This document shows, one piece after another, positions 25,749 through 33,806 of a stretch of 64,000 nucleotides of DNA; positions within the stretch are counted from its first letter, which is position 1; each line of letters begins with the position of its first letter. The DNA is from Phycisphaerae bacterium. GTDB lineage: Bacteria > Planctomycetota > Phycisphaerae > UBA1845. The notes under the pieces were generated by a model. The model worked only from the letters and a program-made list of their open reading frames with translations, did no database searches and had not been told where the DNA came from. Location: positions 62,001 through 126,000 of the forward strand of contig JANQQK010000086.1 of assembly GCA_028289375.1 (NCBI GenBank), read 5' to 3'. Both the position numbers and the translations under genes were made by a program.

Positions 25749-27557
25749 TTGGAAAACAGCAAGATTCGCAACGTGGCGATCATCGCGCACGTCGATCACG
25801 GTAAGACCACGCTGGTCGATCAGATGCTCAAGCAGAGCGGGCAGTTCCGCGAGGGACAGCTCAAAGGCGAACGCATTCTCGATTCCAACGATCAGGAACG
25901 CGAACGCGGTATCACCATCCTCTCCAAGAACATCGCCGTTCAATACAAAGACACCAAAATCAACCTGATCGACACGCCAGGCCACGCCGACTTCGGCGGG
26001 GAGGTCGAGCGCGTGCTGATGATGGCTGACGGGTGCCTGCTGCTGGTCGATGCGTTTGAAGGACCGATGCCGCAGACGCGGTTCGTGCTTCGCAAGGCGT
26101 TCGAGTCGCATTTGAGGCCTGTCGTGGTGATCAACAAGATCGACCGTCCCGAGGGGCGACCGGCTGAGGTGCTCGACGAGGTTCTCGACCTGTTCATCGA
26201 GCTTGGGGCAGACGATGAGGCGCTGGAGTTTCCAACCATTTACGCATCTGGGACGCAGGGGTTCGCGACGACCGATCCCGACAAGCTGACTGATGACATG
26301 TCGGCGTTGTTCGAGACCATCGTGCAGCATGTTCCCGAACCGGAGGTCGATCTGACGTCGCCGCTGCAGATGCTGATCACGACGCTGGACTACAACGATT
26401 ACGTCGGGCGGATCGGGATCGGGCGTGTGCACGCGGGGACGATTCATTCCGGTGAAGATGTAATGGTCATCCACCGCGACGGGACGGAGAAGAAGGAGCG
26501 CGTCGGGGAACTGTTTTTGTTCGACGGGCTGGGCCGCGAGAAGGTCTCCGAGGTTACGGCCGGGGATATCTGTGCGGTGGTAGGCCTCGACAGTGTCGAC
26601 ATCGGCAACACGATCGCCGACCCGGAAAACGCGAAGCCGCTGCCCATCATCCGCATCGACGAGCCGACGCTGCACATGACATTCGCGGTGAACAATTCGC
26701 CGTTTGCCGGACGAAGCGGGCAATACGTGACCAGCCGCAACATTCGCGATCGACTCGAGCGGGAGTTGCAGACGAACGTGGCCCTTCGCGTGGAACCGGG
26801 TGCGACGCCTGAGGAGTTTCATGTGTCCGGTCGCGGCATGCTGCATCTGTCGGTGCTGATGGAGACCATGCGACGCGAAGGGTTCGAGCTGGCCGTCGGC
26901 AAGCCGAAGGTGATCTATCGCGAGTTGGACGGGAAGAAGACCGAGCCGATCGAGCAGTGCGTGATCGACGTGCCGAGCGAGCATGTCGGGGCCGTGATGG
27001 AATTGATGGGCACGCGGCGTGCGATCTGCAAGAACATGGACAATCGCGGGGCGGGGTCGCTGATCGAGTTCACCATACCGGCCCGCGGGTTGATCGGGTT
27101 GCGTAATCGCATGCTGACGGCCACCAACGGCACGGCCATCATGCACCACAATTTCTATGAGTATGAGTTTTTCCGGGGGAGCATTCCGGGGCGGGCGAAC
27201 GGGTCGCTGATGGCCAGCGAGCCGGGGCAGGTGACGGCCCACGCATTGGAAGGGCTTTCCAGTCGTGGCGAATTTTTCGTCAAGCCGGGCGATCAGGTGT
27301 ATGAGGGGCAGATCGTCGGGGAACACTGCCGGGATAACGACCTCGGCGTAAACGTCTGCCGGACGAAGAAGCTGACCAACATTCGGGCGGCGTCGGCGGA
27401 CAAGACCGTCGTGCTGAAACCGCCACGCGAGTTGTCATTGGAATTGGCGCTCGAGTTCATCGAGGATGACGAACTGGTCGAAGTGACGCCGGAGGCGATC
27501 CGGATGCGCAAACGGTTGCTGAAGGAATCCGACCGCCGCCGAGCGGCGCGGAAGTAG
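25749..27557 (+). CDS. typA: translational GTPase TypA/BipA
   Basis: Ribosome-associated GTPase of 602 residues involved in ribosome assembly and stress adaptation. G1 [15 protein letters not shown] (about residue 12), switch I region [14 protein letters not shown]3 [17 protein letters not shown]4 [10 protein letters not shown], followed by the EF-G-like domains and the TypA-specific C-terminal domain ([20 protein letters not shown]). The best start is TTG at 25749, giving the canonical [22 protein letters not shown] lies about 12 bases upstream. The 257-base gap before it holds nothing recognised. Confidence 0.95.
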   Translation: MENSKIRNVAIIAHVDHGKTTLVDQMLKQSGQFREGQLKGERILDSNDQERERGITILSKNIAVQYKDTKINLIDTPGHADFGGEVERVLMMADGCLLLVDAFEGPMPQTRFVLRKAFESHLRPVVVINKIDRPEGRPAEVLDEVLDLFIELGADDEALEFPTIYASGTQGFATTDPDKLTDDMSALFETIVQHVPEPEVDLTSPLQMLITTLDYNDYVGRIGIGRVHAGTIHSGEDVMVIHRDGTEKKERVGELFLFDGLGREKVSEVTAGDICAVVGLDSVDIGNTIADPENAKPLPIIRIDEPTLHMTFAVNNSPFAGRSGQYVTSRNIRDRLERELQTNVALRVEPGATPEEFHVSGRGMLHLSVLMETMRREGFELAVGKPKVIYRELDGKKTEPIEQCVIDVPSEHVGAVMELMGTRRAICKNMDNRGAGSLIEFTIPARGLIGLRNRMLTATNGTAIMHHNFYEYEFFRGSIPGRANGSLMASEPGQVTAHALEGLSSRGEFFVKPGDQVYEGQIVGEHCRDNDLGVNVCRTKKLTNIRAASADKTVVLKPPRELSLELALEFIEDDELVEVTPEAIRMRKRLLKESDRRRAARK

Positions 27558-27686
27558 CGGTTTCCGATCATTTCGAGAAAACAGGCTGCGACGGCGGGGA
27601 AGGTGTCGTTTCCATGCCATGCACAACACTGTAACATGCTCGGCTTGGTCCTCGCATCCTCTTTCCTTACTTCGTACACTGCCTGA

Positions 27687-28844
27687 ATGCCTGCCACCGT
27701 ATTGCGGCTGATCTCCCCCCTGTTGCTGTTCGGGGCCGTGACGACTTGCGCAACGGGTGAACCGCCGGGCACGTTCGAAATCGTCTATGGCGAGAACGCG
27801 CGTGTTCAACAGGTGAACATGGGCGGCGGGCTACTTCATCTGCTTGTGTCGAACAGGGGCATGAATCCATGGACTGCATGCTCGGTGGGTCACGACGCGC
27901 TTCACCATTGGTCCGAACATCTGGAGATGCTGAACACTAGGGCTATCCTGACCGATGCAATCCAACGCGATGCGGTCTTCGCAATTGAATACACCGTTCC
28001 GGAAGGCTTCGACGTGCCCTACATTCGGAAGCTATTCTTCATGCGGCAGTTGGCTACGGACAGTTCGAACAGAGCACGCGTATTCCCGAGCAGGATTGAA
28101 CTTGAGCGGGATGAGTTCGTACTCGGCGTGCTTGAGAGCAAGAGAGATACTCTCGTCACGTCGCGTCGCATGGTGCAGCTTGGCAAAACCGATCTTGTCG
28201 AAACCCGGTTTCCTTCCCGAATTCCAGTTTATGGCCGGGCGATGTGCGACATCTCCGGTAACGAATTGCTTTGCGGGTGGAATGAGAGCGGAATCGGCGG
28301 TGCTCCACGTCTGCATCGCATTGCACTTGACGCAGAAGGACGGGGACGCGTGATGGATCAAACCTCGTTACTTGAGTCGTCTCCTTCAAGAAGACTGACC
28401 GGCGTGTGTGCCTCGCCTCAGGGCGATGGTTTGTTCTTCGTCTCGACAGGATCGCTTGCAAAGGGTGGCGCGTTGTTGACGATTGGTTCGACCGGCGAGG
28501 TTGAGAAGATATTTGACCAATCCCGAAGAGGACGCCCAAGCTGTATCAGCGGTATCGAGGACGTCGAAGTGCACATTCGGGGTGACGAAGCATATTCAAG
28601 TCCGGTACTTGGAATCGGTCCAACAGCAGACGGGATTGCGTTCGTGACCGATCGAAGCGTTTATCAACTTTCGAGAGGCGAGATTGAAAGCCTTGGAAGT
28701 GCGCAGTACGAACTAATTGGCAATTTCTATGTTGCGCGGAATGTGAAGAGTGTATTCCTAGTACTGGAGCGATCAGCCACGCTTGAGGGTATGCAGCGCG
28801 AAAGTCGACGCTGCCAATCGCGTGTGTATGTCATTCGAAGGTGA
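27687..28844 (+). CDS. hypothetical secreted protein
   Basis: 385 residues, not recognised. There is a short hydrophobic N-terminus (LISPLLLFGAVTTCATG) that may be a signal peptide or lipobox-like leader. The body has repeated short strands with central 'G-L-x-F-V-S/T' elements (GDGLFFVSTGSL, ADGIAFVTDRSVYQLS), suggesting a beta-propeller-like fold, without clear repeat boundaries. It stands alone between typA and the DinB gene. Confidence 0.55.
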   Translation: MPATVLRLISPLLLFGAVTTCATGEPPGTFEIVYGENARVQQVNMGGGLLHLLVSNRGMNPWTACSVGHDALHHWSEHLEMLNTRAILTDAIQRDAVFAIEYTVPEGFDVPYIRKLFFMRQLATDSSNRARVFPSRIELERDEFVLGVLESKRDTLVTSRRMVQLGKTDLVETRFPSRIPVYGRAMCDISGNELLCGWNESGIGGAPRLHRIALDAEGRGRVMDQTSLLESSPSRRLTGVCASPQGDGLFFVSTGSLAKGGALLTIGSTGEVEKIFDQSRRGRPSCISGIEDVEVHIRGDEAYSSPVLGIGPTADGIAFVTDRSVYQLSRGEIESLGSAQYELIGNFYVARNVKSVFLVLERSATLEGMQRESRRCQSRVYVIRR

Positions 28845-28922
28845 TATTACTGAAAATACTGCACTCGCCTCGACACTAACACATCGCAACCCGAGGCGTG
28901 CCGCAAGGCCATGGAGAGCGAG

Positions 28923-29426
28923 ATGAGAGAATCGGACATGACGCACGAAGTGTTCAGCTACAGCGACTGGGCCAACGGGGTAGTTCTGGAGGCGGCGGCG
29001 GGGTTGTCAGATGGGCAGCTTGATGAGCCTTTTGATATGAGTGTGGGGACGTTGCGGCGGATTTTGCTGCACATTCTCAATGGGGAAGAGGTGTGGCTGA
29101 AACGGTGGCAGGGGGAGGCGGAGACGCCTTGGCCTGGGGAGGCGGCGAAGACGGGTGTGGCTGACATGGCTGATCGGTTCAGGGCGTGTTGGCAGAAGCG
29201 CGATGCGTTTCTGGAATCGCTTGATGATGCCGACATGGGCCGGCGGCTGACGTATCGGGATTCGAAGGGAGCGTTGTTCTCAGCCACGCTGGGGGAGATG
29301 GTGTTGCAGATGGCGATTCATTCGGCGCATCATCGGGCGCAGGCGGTGAACATGATCCGGCGTGTGGGTGGGCCTGGGTTGGAAATGGATTACATGGCCC
29401 ATGTGCGAAAACCGGCGGAGGGGTAG
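28923..29426 (+). CDS. DinB family protein
   Basis: Four-helix-bundle protein of about 167 residues. The three metal-binding histidines of the DinB/YfiT fold fit LLHILNGEEVWLKRW (first His) and HSAHHRAQAVNMIRRVGG (last two). Family members include thiol transferases and many uncharacterised enzymes; no specific substrate can be given. ATG at 28923 has GGAGAG upstream; ATG at 28911 is an alternative. Confidence 0.85.
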   Translation: MRESDMTHEVFSYSDWANGVVLEAAAGLSDGQLDEPFDMSVGTLRRILLHILNGEEVWLKRWQGEAETPWPGEAAKTGVADMADRFRACWQKRDAFLESLDDADMGRRLTYRDSKGALFSATLGEMVLQMAIHSAHHRAQAVNMIRRVGGPGLEMDYMAHVRKPAEG

Positions 29427-29484
29427 GACGAACGCGAAATGCCGGTCGGCGTCGCATTCATGATGGACGCACCGCTGCCTTCCC

Positions 29485-29503
29485 GCCACCCACGAGGGGT
29501 GGC
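29485..29503. repeat. REP-like palindrome (GCCACCC-N5-GGGTGGC)
   Basis: Perfect 7-base inverted repeat with 5-base loop followed by GCTACAG, in the gap between the convergent DinB and beta-helix genes. The sequence class (GCCACCC...GGGTGGCGCTACA) is a common dispersed palindrome in planctomycetes. It may also help end transcription. Confidence 0.45.
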
Positions 29504-29548
29504 GCTACAGACGATAGAACCCCGGCATTCACTTGCGAAACTTGATCG

Positions 29549-31240
29549 CTATTCGGTGACGACGGTCCAGAGTCCGGAGGCGTCGGCGAAGTCGATGTCG
29601 TCGTCGCCGTCGAAGTCGAACATCAGGCAGCCATTCGTGACCGGTCCGTTGTCGGGACCAGTGACGCACATGTTGAACGCGTCGATGTCGAGCAGATCAA
29701 CGACACCGTCGCAGTCGGGGTCACCGTCACCACTCTCATACGCCCCCATGTCGATGCCACTGCAAAGTTCACGTTGCTGGCCATCGAGGTCGGTTGCGCC
29801 GGCGGCAGGGTTGAAAAATGGGTCTCCGGCGTCGGCACAGGGGGACATGCCGCTGAAACGGTAGTTTCCGTTGGCCGCGTCGACGAACTGTGGGTCTTCG
29901 TTGATGTTGTTCACGCCGGTGCCGGTCCATCCACCCTGAACGTCGCTGTAGCGGACGTTGCTGTTCGAGCTGCCGGTATCGCTGATCTGTGCACCGGTAC
30001 CGGTGCCGTTGTTGTCGCTGTTGTTCCAAAGGATGGAGCTGCGGACCGTCGGTGAGCCGCCTGCGTTGGAGAGTCCACCGCCGGTGCCTGTGCCAGTGGC
30101 TTCGTTGTTTACGATGGTGACGTTGGTGAGTTGCGCGTTGCTGTTGGTCAAGTTGCGGATCGCACCGCCCAGCCGAGCCATGTTGTTGACGAATAGCGAA
30201 TCAACGATCTGCGGGCTGGCGTTGATGTTGTACATCGCACCGCCCTGCCCGCCGGTACCGGTTGTGAAATTGCCGTCAAAGATGGCACGGGTGATACGCG
30301 GGCTGGCCAATTCGTTGTAGATGCCACCGCCATTGCGGGCTGAATTGTTCTCAAAGACACAATCGTTGAGGCGTGCGACACCGCCTTGTGCGATGTACAT
30401 CGCCCCGCCAATCGCCCCACCGCCCGCAGCGGTGTTATCTTTGAAGAGGCAGCGATTCAGGGTCGGATTGCAGTTGCCGAAGAACTCGACGCCCCCTGCG
30501 CGGAAAGCTGTGTTGTTGAGGAACTGGCAGTCGTTCAGCGTTGGGCTTGACTGGTTGAAGCAGTCGAACGCCCCACCGAAGTTGCCGCCAATGTTGTTGT
30601 CGAACATGCAGTTGATCATGAGCGGACTGCTGGCACGCATGTAGCAGGCGCCGCCACCGAAGGTCGCGCGGTTACCGGTCACGCGGCAGTTGGCGATGGT
30701 CGGATTAGAGCCATCCAGAAAAACGATGCCACCACCCACTTGATCGGTCATGATGTTGGGGTGGTTGGCATTGCCGCCGGTGATGGTGAAACCGTCGAGC
30801 CGAGCGGAGGCGTTGGTCTGATTACCGTCGACGACCTGGTAGGAATTCTCAGTAAATCCGCCACCGCCAAGATCGTTGCCATTCAGGTCGCCGCTGAGGA
30901 TGGTCTCGTTGCCGGCGATGTCACGCTGCTGCAGGCTTGACTCGGTACCGTCGAAGCCACCGTAGATCTGCACGTTGTTCTTAAGCTCAAACGCGCTAAA
31001 GCGGTTTGTGGTGGTCGTGGGTTTGTAGACGCCTTGCGCGACCCAGATTTCCGTACCAGCCGTTGCAACGGCGATGGCTCGGCGAAGTCCGTCACTGCCC
31101 TGGAACGCATCTTCCCAGCTCAAGCCGGTATCGGTCCCGCTGTTGAGGTTGGCGTTGACGTAAAGCGGTCCGCCCGCTGCGGCGATGCCTGCGGTTGTGG
31201 CGACGATGACGGCGATCAGGGTGGATACTCGTTGGGTCAT
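29549..31240 (-). CDS. secreted right-handed beta-helix repeat protein with dockerin-like tail
   Basis: 563 residues. Signal peptide (LIAVIVATTAGIAAAGG), then the Pmp-like/choice-of-anchor Q opening LYVNANLNSGTDTGLSWEDA and many beta-helix coils with GG(A/G)xxN and NCxFxxN units, e.g. NPTIANCRVTGNRATFGGGA and SPTLNDCQFLNNTAFRAGGV. The choice-of-anchor end CADAGDPFF...GIDMGAYESG is followed by two EF-hand-like loops (DPDCDGVVDLLDIDAF; DFDGDDDIDFADASGL). ATG at 31240 gives the signal peptide; the reading back to 31408 is not supported. Confidence 0.85.
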   Translation of the reverse strand: MTQRVSTLIAVIVATTAGIAAAGGPLYVNANLNSGTDTGLSWEDAFQGSDGLRRAIAVATAGTEIWVAQGVYKPTTTTNRFSAFELKNNVQIYGGFDGTESSLQQRDIAGNETILSGDLNGNDLGGGGFTENSYQVVDGNQTNASARLDGFTITGGNANHPNIMTDQVGGGIVFLDGSNPTIANCRVTGNRATFGGGACYMRASSPLMINCMFDNNIGGNFGGAFDCFNQSSPTLNDCQFLNNTAFRAGGVEFFGNCNPTLNRCLFKDNTAAGGGAIGGAMYIAQGGVARLNDCVFENNSARNGGGIYNELASPRITRAIFDGNFTTGTGGQGGAMYNINASPQIVDSLFVNNMARLGGAIRNLTNSNAQLTNVTIVNNEATGTGTGGGLSNAGGSPTVRSSILWNNSDNNGTGTGAQISDTGSSNSNVRYSDVQGGWTGTGVNNINEDPQFVDAANGNYRFSGMSPCADAGDPFFNPAAGATDLDGQQRELCSGIDMGAYESGDGDPDCDGVVDLLDIDAFNMCVTGPDNGPVTNGCLMFDFDGDDDIDFADASGLWTVVTE

Positions 31241-31559
31241 GTTCTGCGATCCTGTGGTTGTGGATTCGGTGTCCGCGCGGGCACATTCGGTCGCCGGGCG
31301 GAACACGGTTGTCTTGTGGACGTACGTCGGGAGGCGACGCGACTCGTGGTACATCGTCGCCGTTTCGGCAAGCCCCTCCAATGCTCGCGGCCGGTTGGTT
31401 CCATGCAAGCGATGGATGACCGGATACGCGAGGTTTAATCATAGCGGTTTGGGGCGGGCTGACTCAACCGTTGCGGGCGCGTGAAATGGTGTGGCACCGA
31501 ACGTGCTTGATCTTTCGCAGTGCGACTTGCCGATTGGCGGCGAATGTGTCAGCGAATGA
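31241..31559. other. 319-base intergenic region between the beta-helix gene and the membrane triplet
   Basis: No convincing gene. It contains a candidate promoter for the beta-helix gene and a leader of about 190 bases with no riboswitch-like structure recognised. Confidence 0.5.
31438..31467 (-). promoter_or_regulatory. sigma-70-like promoter of the beta-helix gene
   Basis: Minus strand TTGAGT (complement of 31462-31467), 18-base spacer, TATGAT (complement of 31438-31443), about 200 bases upstream of the ATG at 31240. Confidence 0.4.
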
Positions 31560-32237
31560 TTACCGGACGTTGGGACGCGGGCGGAATTCGATCTGCGAAC
31601 CGACGTCCTCATCAACGGGACCGCCAAGCCACCATGCGTACTCCCGAATATGCTTCGTCTTGTACACGGCCGTGAAGAAGCTATGCCAGCATCGAACAGG
31701 AAGTCCTCGAGGCATCGATGAGAGGGATTCGCGAGACTCCGGCGGCACATTCTCCAAGCAAGGCCAATCCGCGATCCAGCCAATGGGCATCTCTGTGGCG
31801 CGAAGATTGGAGTCCTCTGCAAAGTCTTCCAGTGCAACGAGCAACGTGCGTTTGGCGTGCCGGTCTCGCTGTAGTGTTCCGCGTTCGCCGCAATAGTCGG
31901 AGCTGTAGAAGAGCAGCGTGTAGTGAATCGAAAGGCCAATGGTGGCAATCGTGATGATGACGGCTGTTGTCACCGCACGTTTTTGATTTCTGCCAAACTG
32001 GAGCACGATGATTCCGCATGCCGCACCGATTGCCACTTGCAGGACAGGCCTGGCGCAGTAGCACAGGCATGGAATCATGACGTTTGCTGCAAAGACGATC
32101 ATGATCACCGTGTACAGCCACTTTGCGATCACGAATTGCCTGTCTTCGCTTCGCTGACGTTTGCCCAACACAAGACCGGTGACAGCGAGCACCACGACGC
32201 CAATCATCGCGAATGCGTGGACGTTGCCGGCTATCAT
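31560..32237 (-). CDS. membrane protein of unknown CxC...WWxGG family (paralogue 3)
   Basis: 225 residues, not recognised. N-terminal half: about four hydrophobic segments (AFAMIGVVVLAVTGLVLG; WLYTVIMIVFAANVMIP; QVAIGAACGIIVLQFG; TTAVIITIATIGLSI) with the motif PCLCYC at the end of the second. C-terminal half: soluble, with IGWIADWPC, WHSFFTAVY and WWLGGPVD, ending in FRPRP. The same motif order recurs in the two genes upstream. AGGAG lies about 10 bases before the ATG. Third gene of the triplet behind the molybdopterin oxidoreductase. Confidence 0.75.
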   Translation of the reverse strand: MIAGNVHAFAMIGVVVLAVTGLVLGKRQRSEDRQFVIAKWLYTVIMIVFAANVMIPCLCYCARPVLQVAIGAACGIIVLQFGRNQKRAVTTAVIITIATIGLSIHYTLLFYSSDYCGERGTLQRDRHAKRTLLVALEDFAEDSNLRATEMPIGWIADWPCLENVPPESRESLSSMPRGLPVRCWHSFFTAVYKTKHIREYAWWLGGPVDEDVGSQIEFRPRPNVR

Positions 32238-32339
32238 GGCATGGTTGCTCCTGGAGCCTGGGAATCCGCTTGTCCAGCCACGTCAATACCAAACCTCGCC
32301 GTGAAGAACATCATCATTTACGCTTTCCGTGTTCCCATC

Positions 32340-33017
32340 TCACGGATTTGCGTTTCTGGCACGGTATTCTATTTGCTCTTTGATGCTACTTACGGGACCA
32401 CCAGGCCACCATGGGGCCAGGTCTGTGCGCGTGGTTTTCAGCAGCTGGGTCAGCGGAGTGTGCCAGACACGATGGGCGGTGTACTCCGGGACAACGGTCA
32501 TGATACTGCGCTTCTTGCTTGGAGCGGCCTTTATTTCCGACCATTCGGCGATCCAACCGCTTGGCCGGTTCACGTCAGCGGTGTTTGCATCTCTCACGCA
32601 GTCAGAGATGCGGCTGAAACTTCGGATGCGGTGCAGAAGGTTTATTTTCGAGATGCTCATCGAGCCGCCGGTATAGTGGTCGCCGTGCACGAGTGCATTG
32701 AACTGAATGCACAAGCCCATCATGACCACCATGATGGCGACGGCGGTTCTGACGGCTCGGGAACGGTTTCGGCCATAGAACAAGACAAGTAGTCCGCATG
32801 GCGCACAAATAGCGACCTGCGTCACGCACCTGGCTCGGTGACACATGCACGGCACGAGTTCGAAGAATGCGAAGCAGATCAAGGCGCCCCAATAGATCCA
32901 AGTGATAAGCCGATAGTGCCGAACGACTTGAGTATTCCGCTTCGTAAACGCCAGCGCGTGCGTCGCCAAGAGAACCACGCTGATCAATATAATTGCGTGG
33001 ATGTCGCCGGCATTCAC
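32340..33017 (-). CDS. membrane protein of unknown CxC...WWPGG family (paralogue 2)
   Basis: 225 residues, exactly the length of paralogue 3 when started at GTG 33017, which has GGAG 8 bases upstream and aligns VNAGDIHAIILISVV with MIAGNVHAFAMIGVV of paralogue 3; the ATG at 33092 was therefore rejected. Four N-terminal hydrophobic segments with CMC (VPCMCHRAR) after the second; C-terminal motifs SGWIAEW, WHTPLTQLL and WWPGGPV. Function unknown. Confidence 0.75.
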   Translation of the reverse strand: MNAGDIHAIILISVVLLATHALAFTKRNTQVVRHYRLITWIYWGALICFAFFELVPCMCHRARCVTQVAICAPCGLLVLFYGRNRSRAVRTAVAIMVVMMGLCIQFNALVHGDHYTGGSMSISKINLLHRIRSFSRISDCVRDANTADVNRPSGWIAEWSEIKAAPSKKRSIMTVVPEYTAHRVWHTPLTQLLKTTRTDLAPWWPGGPVSSIKEQIEYRARNANP

Positions 33018-33137
33018 CGTTCCGTCTCCAAGTGCGTAGCGTCGAGAAACGACGTGACTGCTAATCGTATACGCGCTGATCGCGCATTTCATTCAATTGC
33101 ATAATTGAAGGGAAGCACTCACTGAACACATGGTCTC

Positions 33138-33806
33138 TTAGTCAGGACGAACCCGAAACTCCAGCGCATCCAGTGACTGGTCCATGACGCCACCAGGCCA
33201 CCAGAGAGCCACGCGGGTGGAATCTTCTCGGAATAATCGCGTAAAGAGCGAGTGCCAGAAGGGTATTGCCTCGTGGTGGACGGACTCTCTTAGCAGCTCG
33301 TTGGTTTCGTCCGTCTCGTTCGCGACGCAAGGCCAATCGGCGACCCAACCGGCATCTACTTGTTGACCAACGAGTCCGTATTTGTCCGCCAGGTTTGGAA
33401 TGTACTTGAGAATCGGCGTGTAGAGGTTGTTGCGCCGTGTTGCTGCTTGCGTACCGCTTGTGTATGCGGTGGAGTGCACGAGTGACGAGTATTGTCGATT
33501 GAGACCTACGCTCATGAGGAAGACAATCGTCATCGTCACGTACGCTGGAATGCGATGTCGCGCGTAGGCCAACATGGCGCACGTGCAAACCCATCCAATG
33601 AATGCAGGAGCGAGCGTGTGGTCTTCCATACATAGACAGCCAGTGCCGGCGAACCCCATGAAAACCATACCCGAGACGATGAGGCCCCATGCCAGCAACA
33701 ATCGCCTCCGTCGGGGTATTGGCCGTTCCACGCCCGCGGCGAGGTTGGCGATCGTGATGATCACGACGCCAATCTCGACGGCTGCGTAGACGTTATCGGG
33801 GCTCAT
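33138..33806 (-). CDS. membrane protein of unknown CxC...WWPGG family (paralogue 1)
   Basis: 222 residues. Its ATG overlaps the stop of the molybdopterin oxidoreductase gene (ATGA at 33803-33806), so the two are translationally coupled. Hydrophobic segments VEIGVVIITIANLAAG, LLLAWGLIVSGMVFMGF with GCLCM, then two more; C-terminal motifs AGWVADWPC, WHSLFTRLF, WWPGGVM and FRVRP. It is clearly related to the next two genes by motif order and spacing. The upstream in-frame reading to 33944 lies inside the oxidoreductase gene and is not supported. Confidence 0.78.
   Translation of the reverse strand: MSPDNVYAAVEIGVVIITIANLAAGVERPIPRRRRLLLAWGLIVSGMVFMGFAGTGCLCMEDHTLAPAFIGWVCTCAMLAYARHRIPAYVTMTIVFLMSVGLNRQYSSLVHSTAYTSGTQAATRRNNLYTPILKYIPNLADKYGLVGQQVDAGWVADWPCVANETDETNELLRESVHHEAIPFWHSLFTRLFREDSTRVALWWPGGVMDQSLDALEFRVRPD

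Noticed and set aside
25557..27326. 589-residue minus-strand open frame opposite typA
   Set aside because: Exact antisense shadow of a conserved GTPase; Arg/His-rich composition with no recognisable domain, caused by third-position GC bias.
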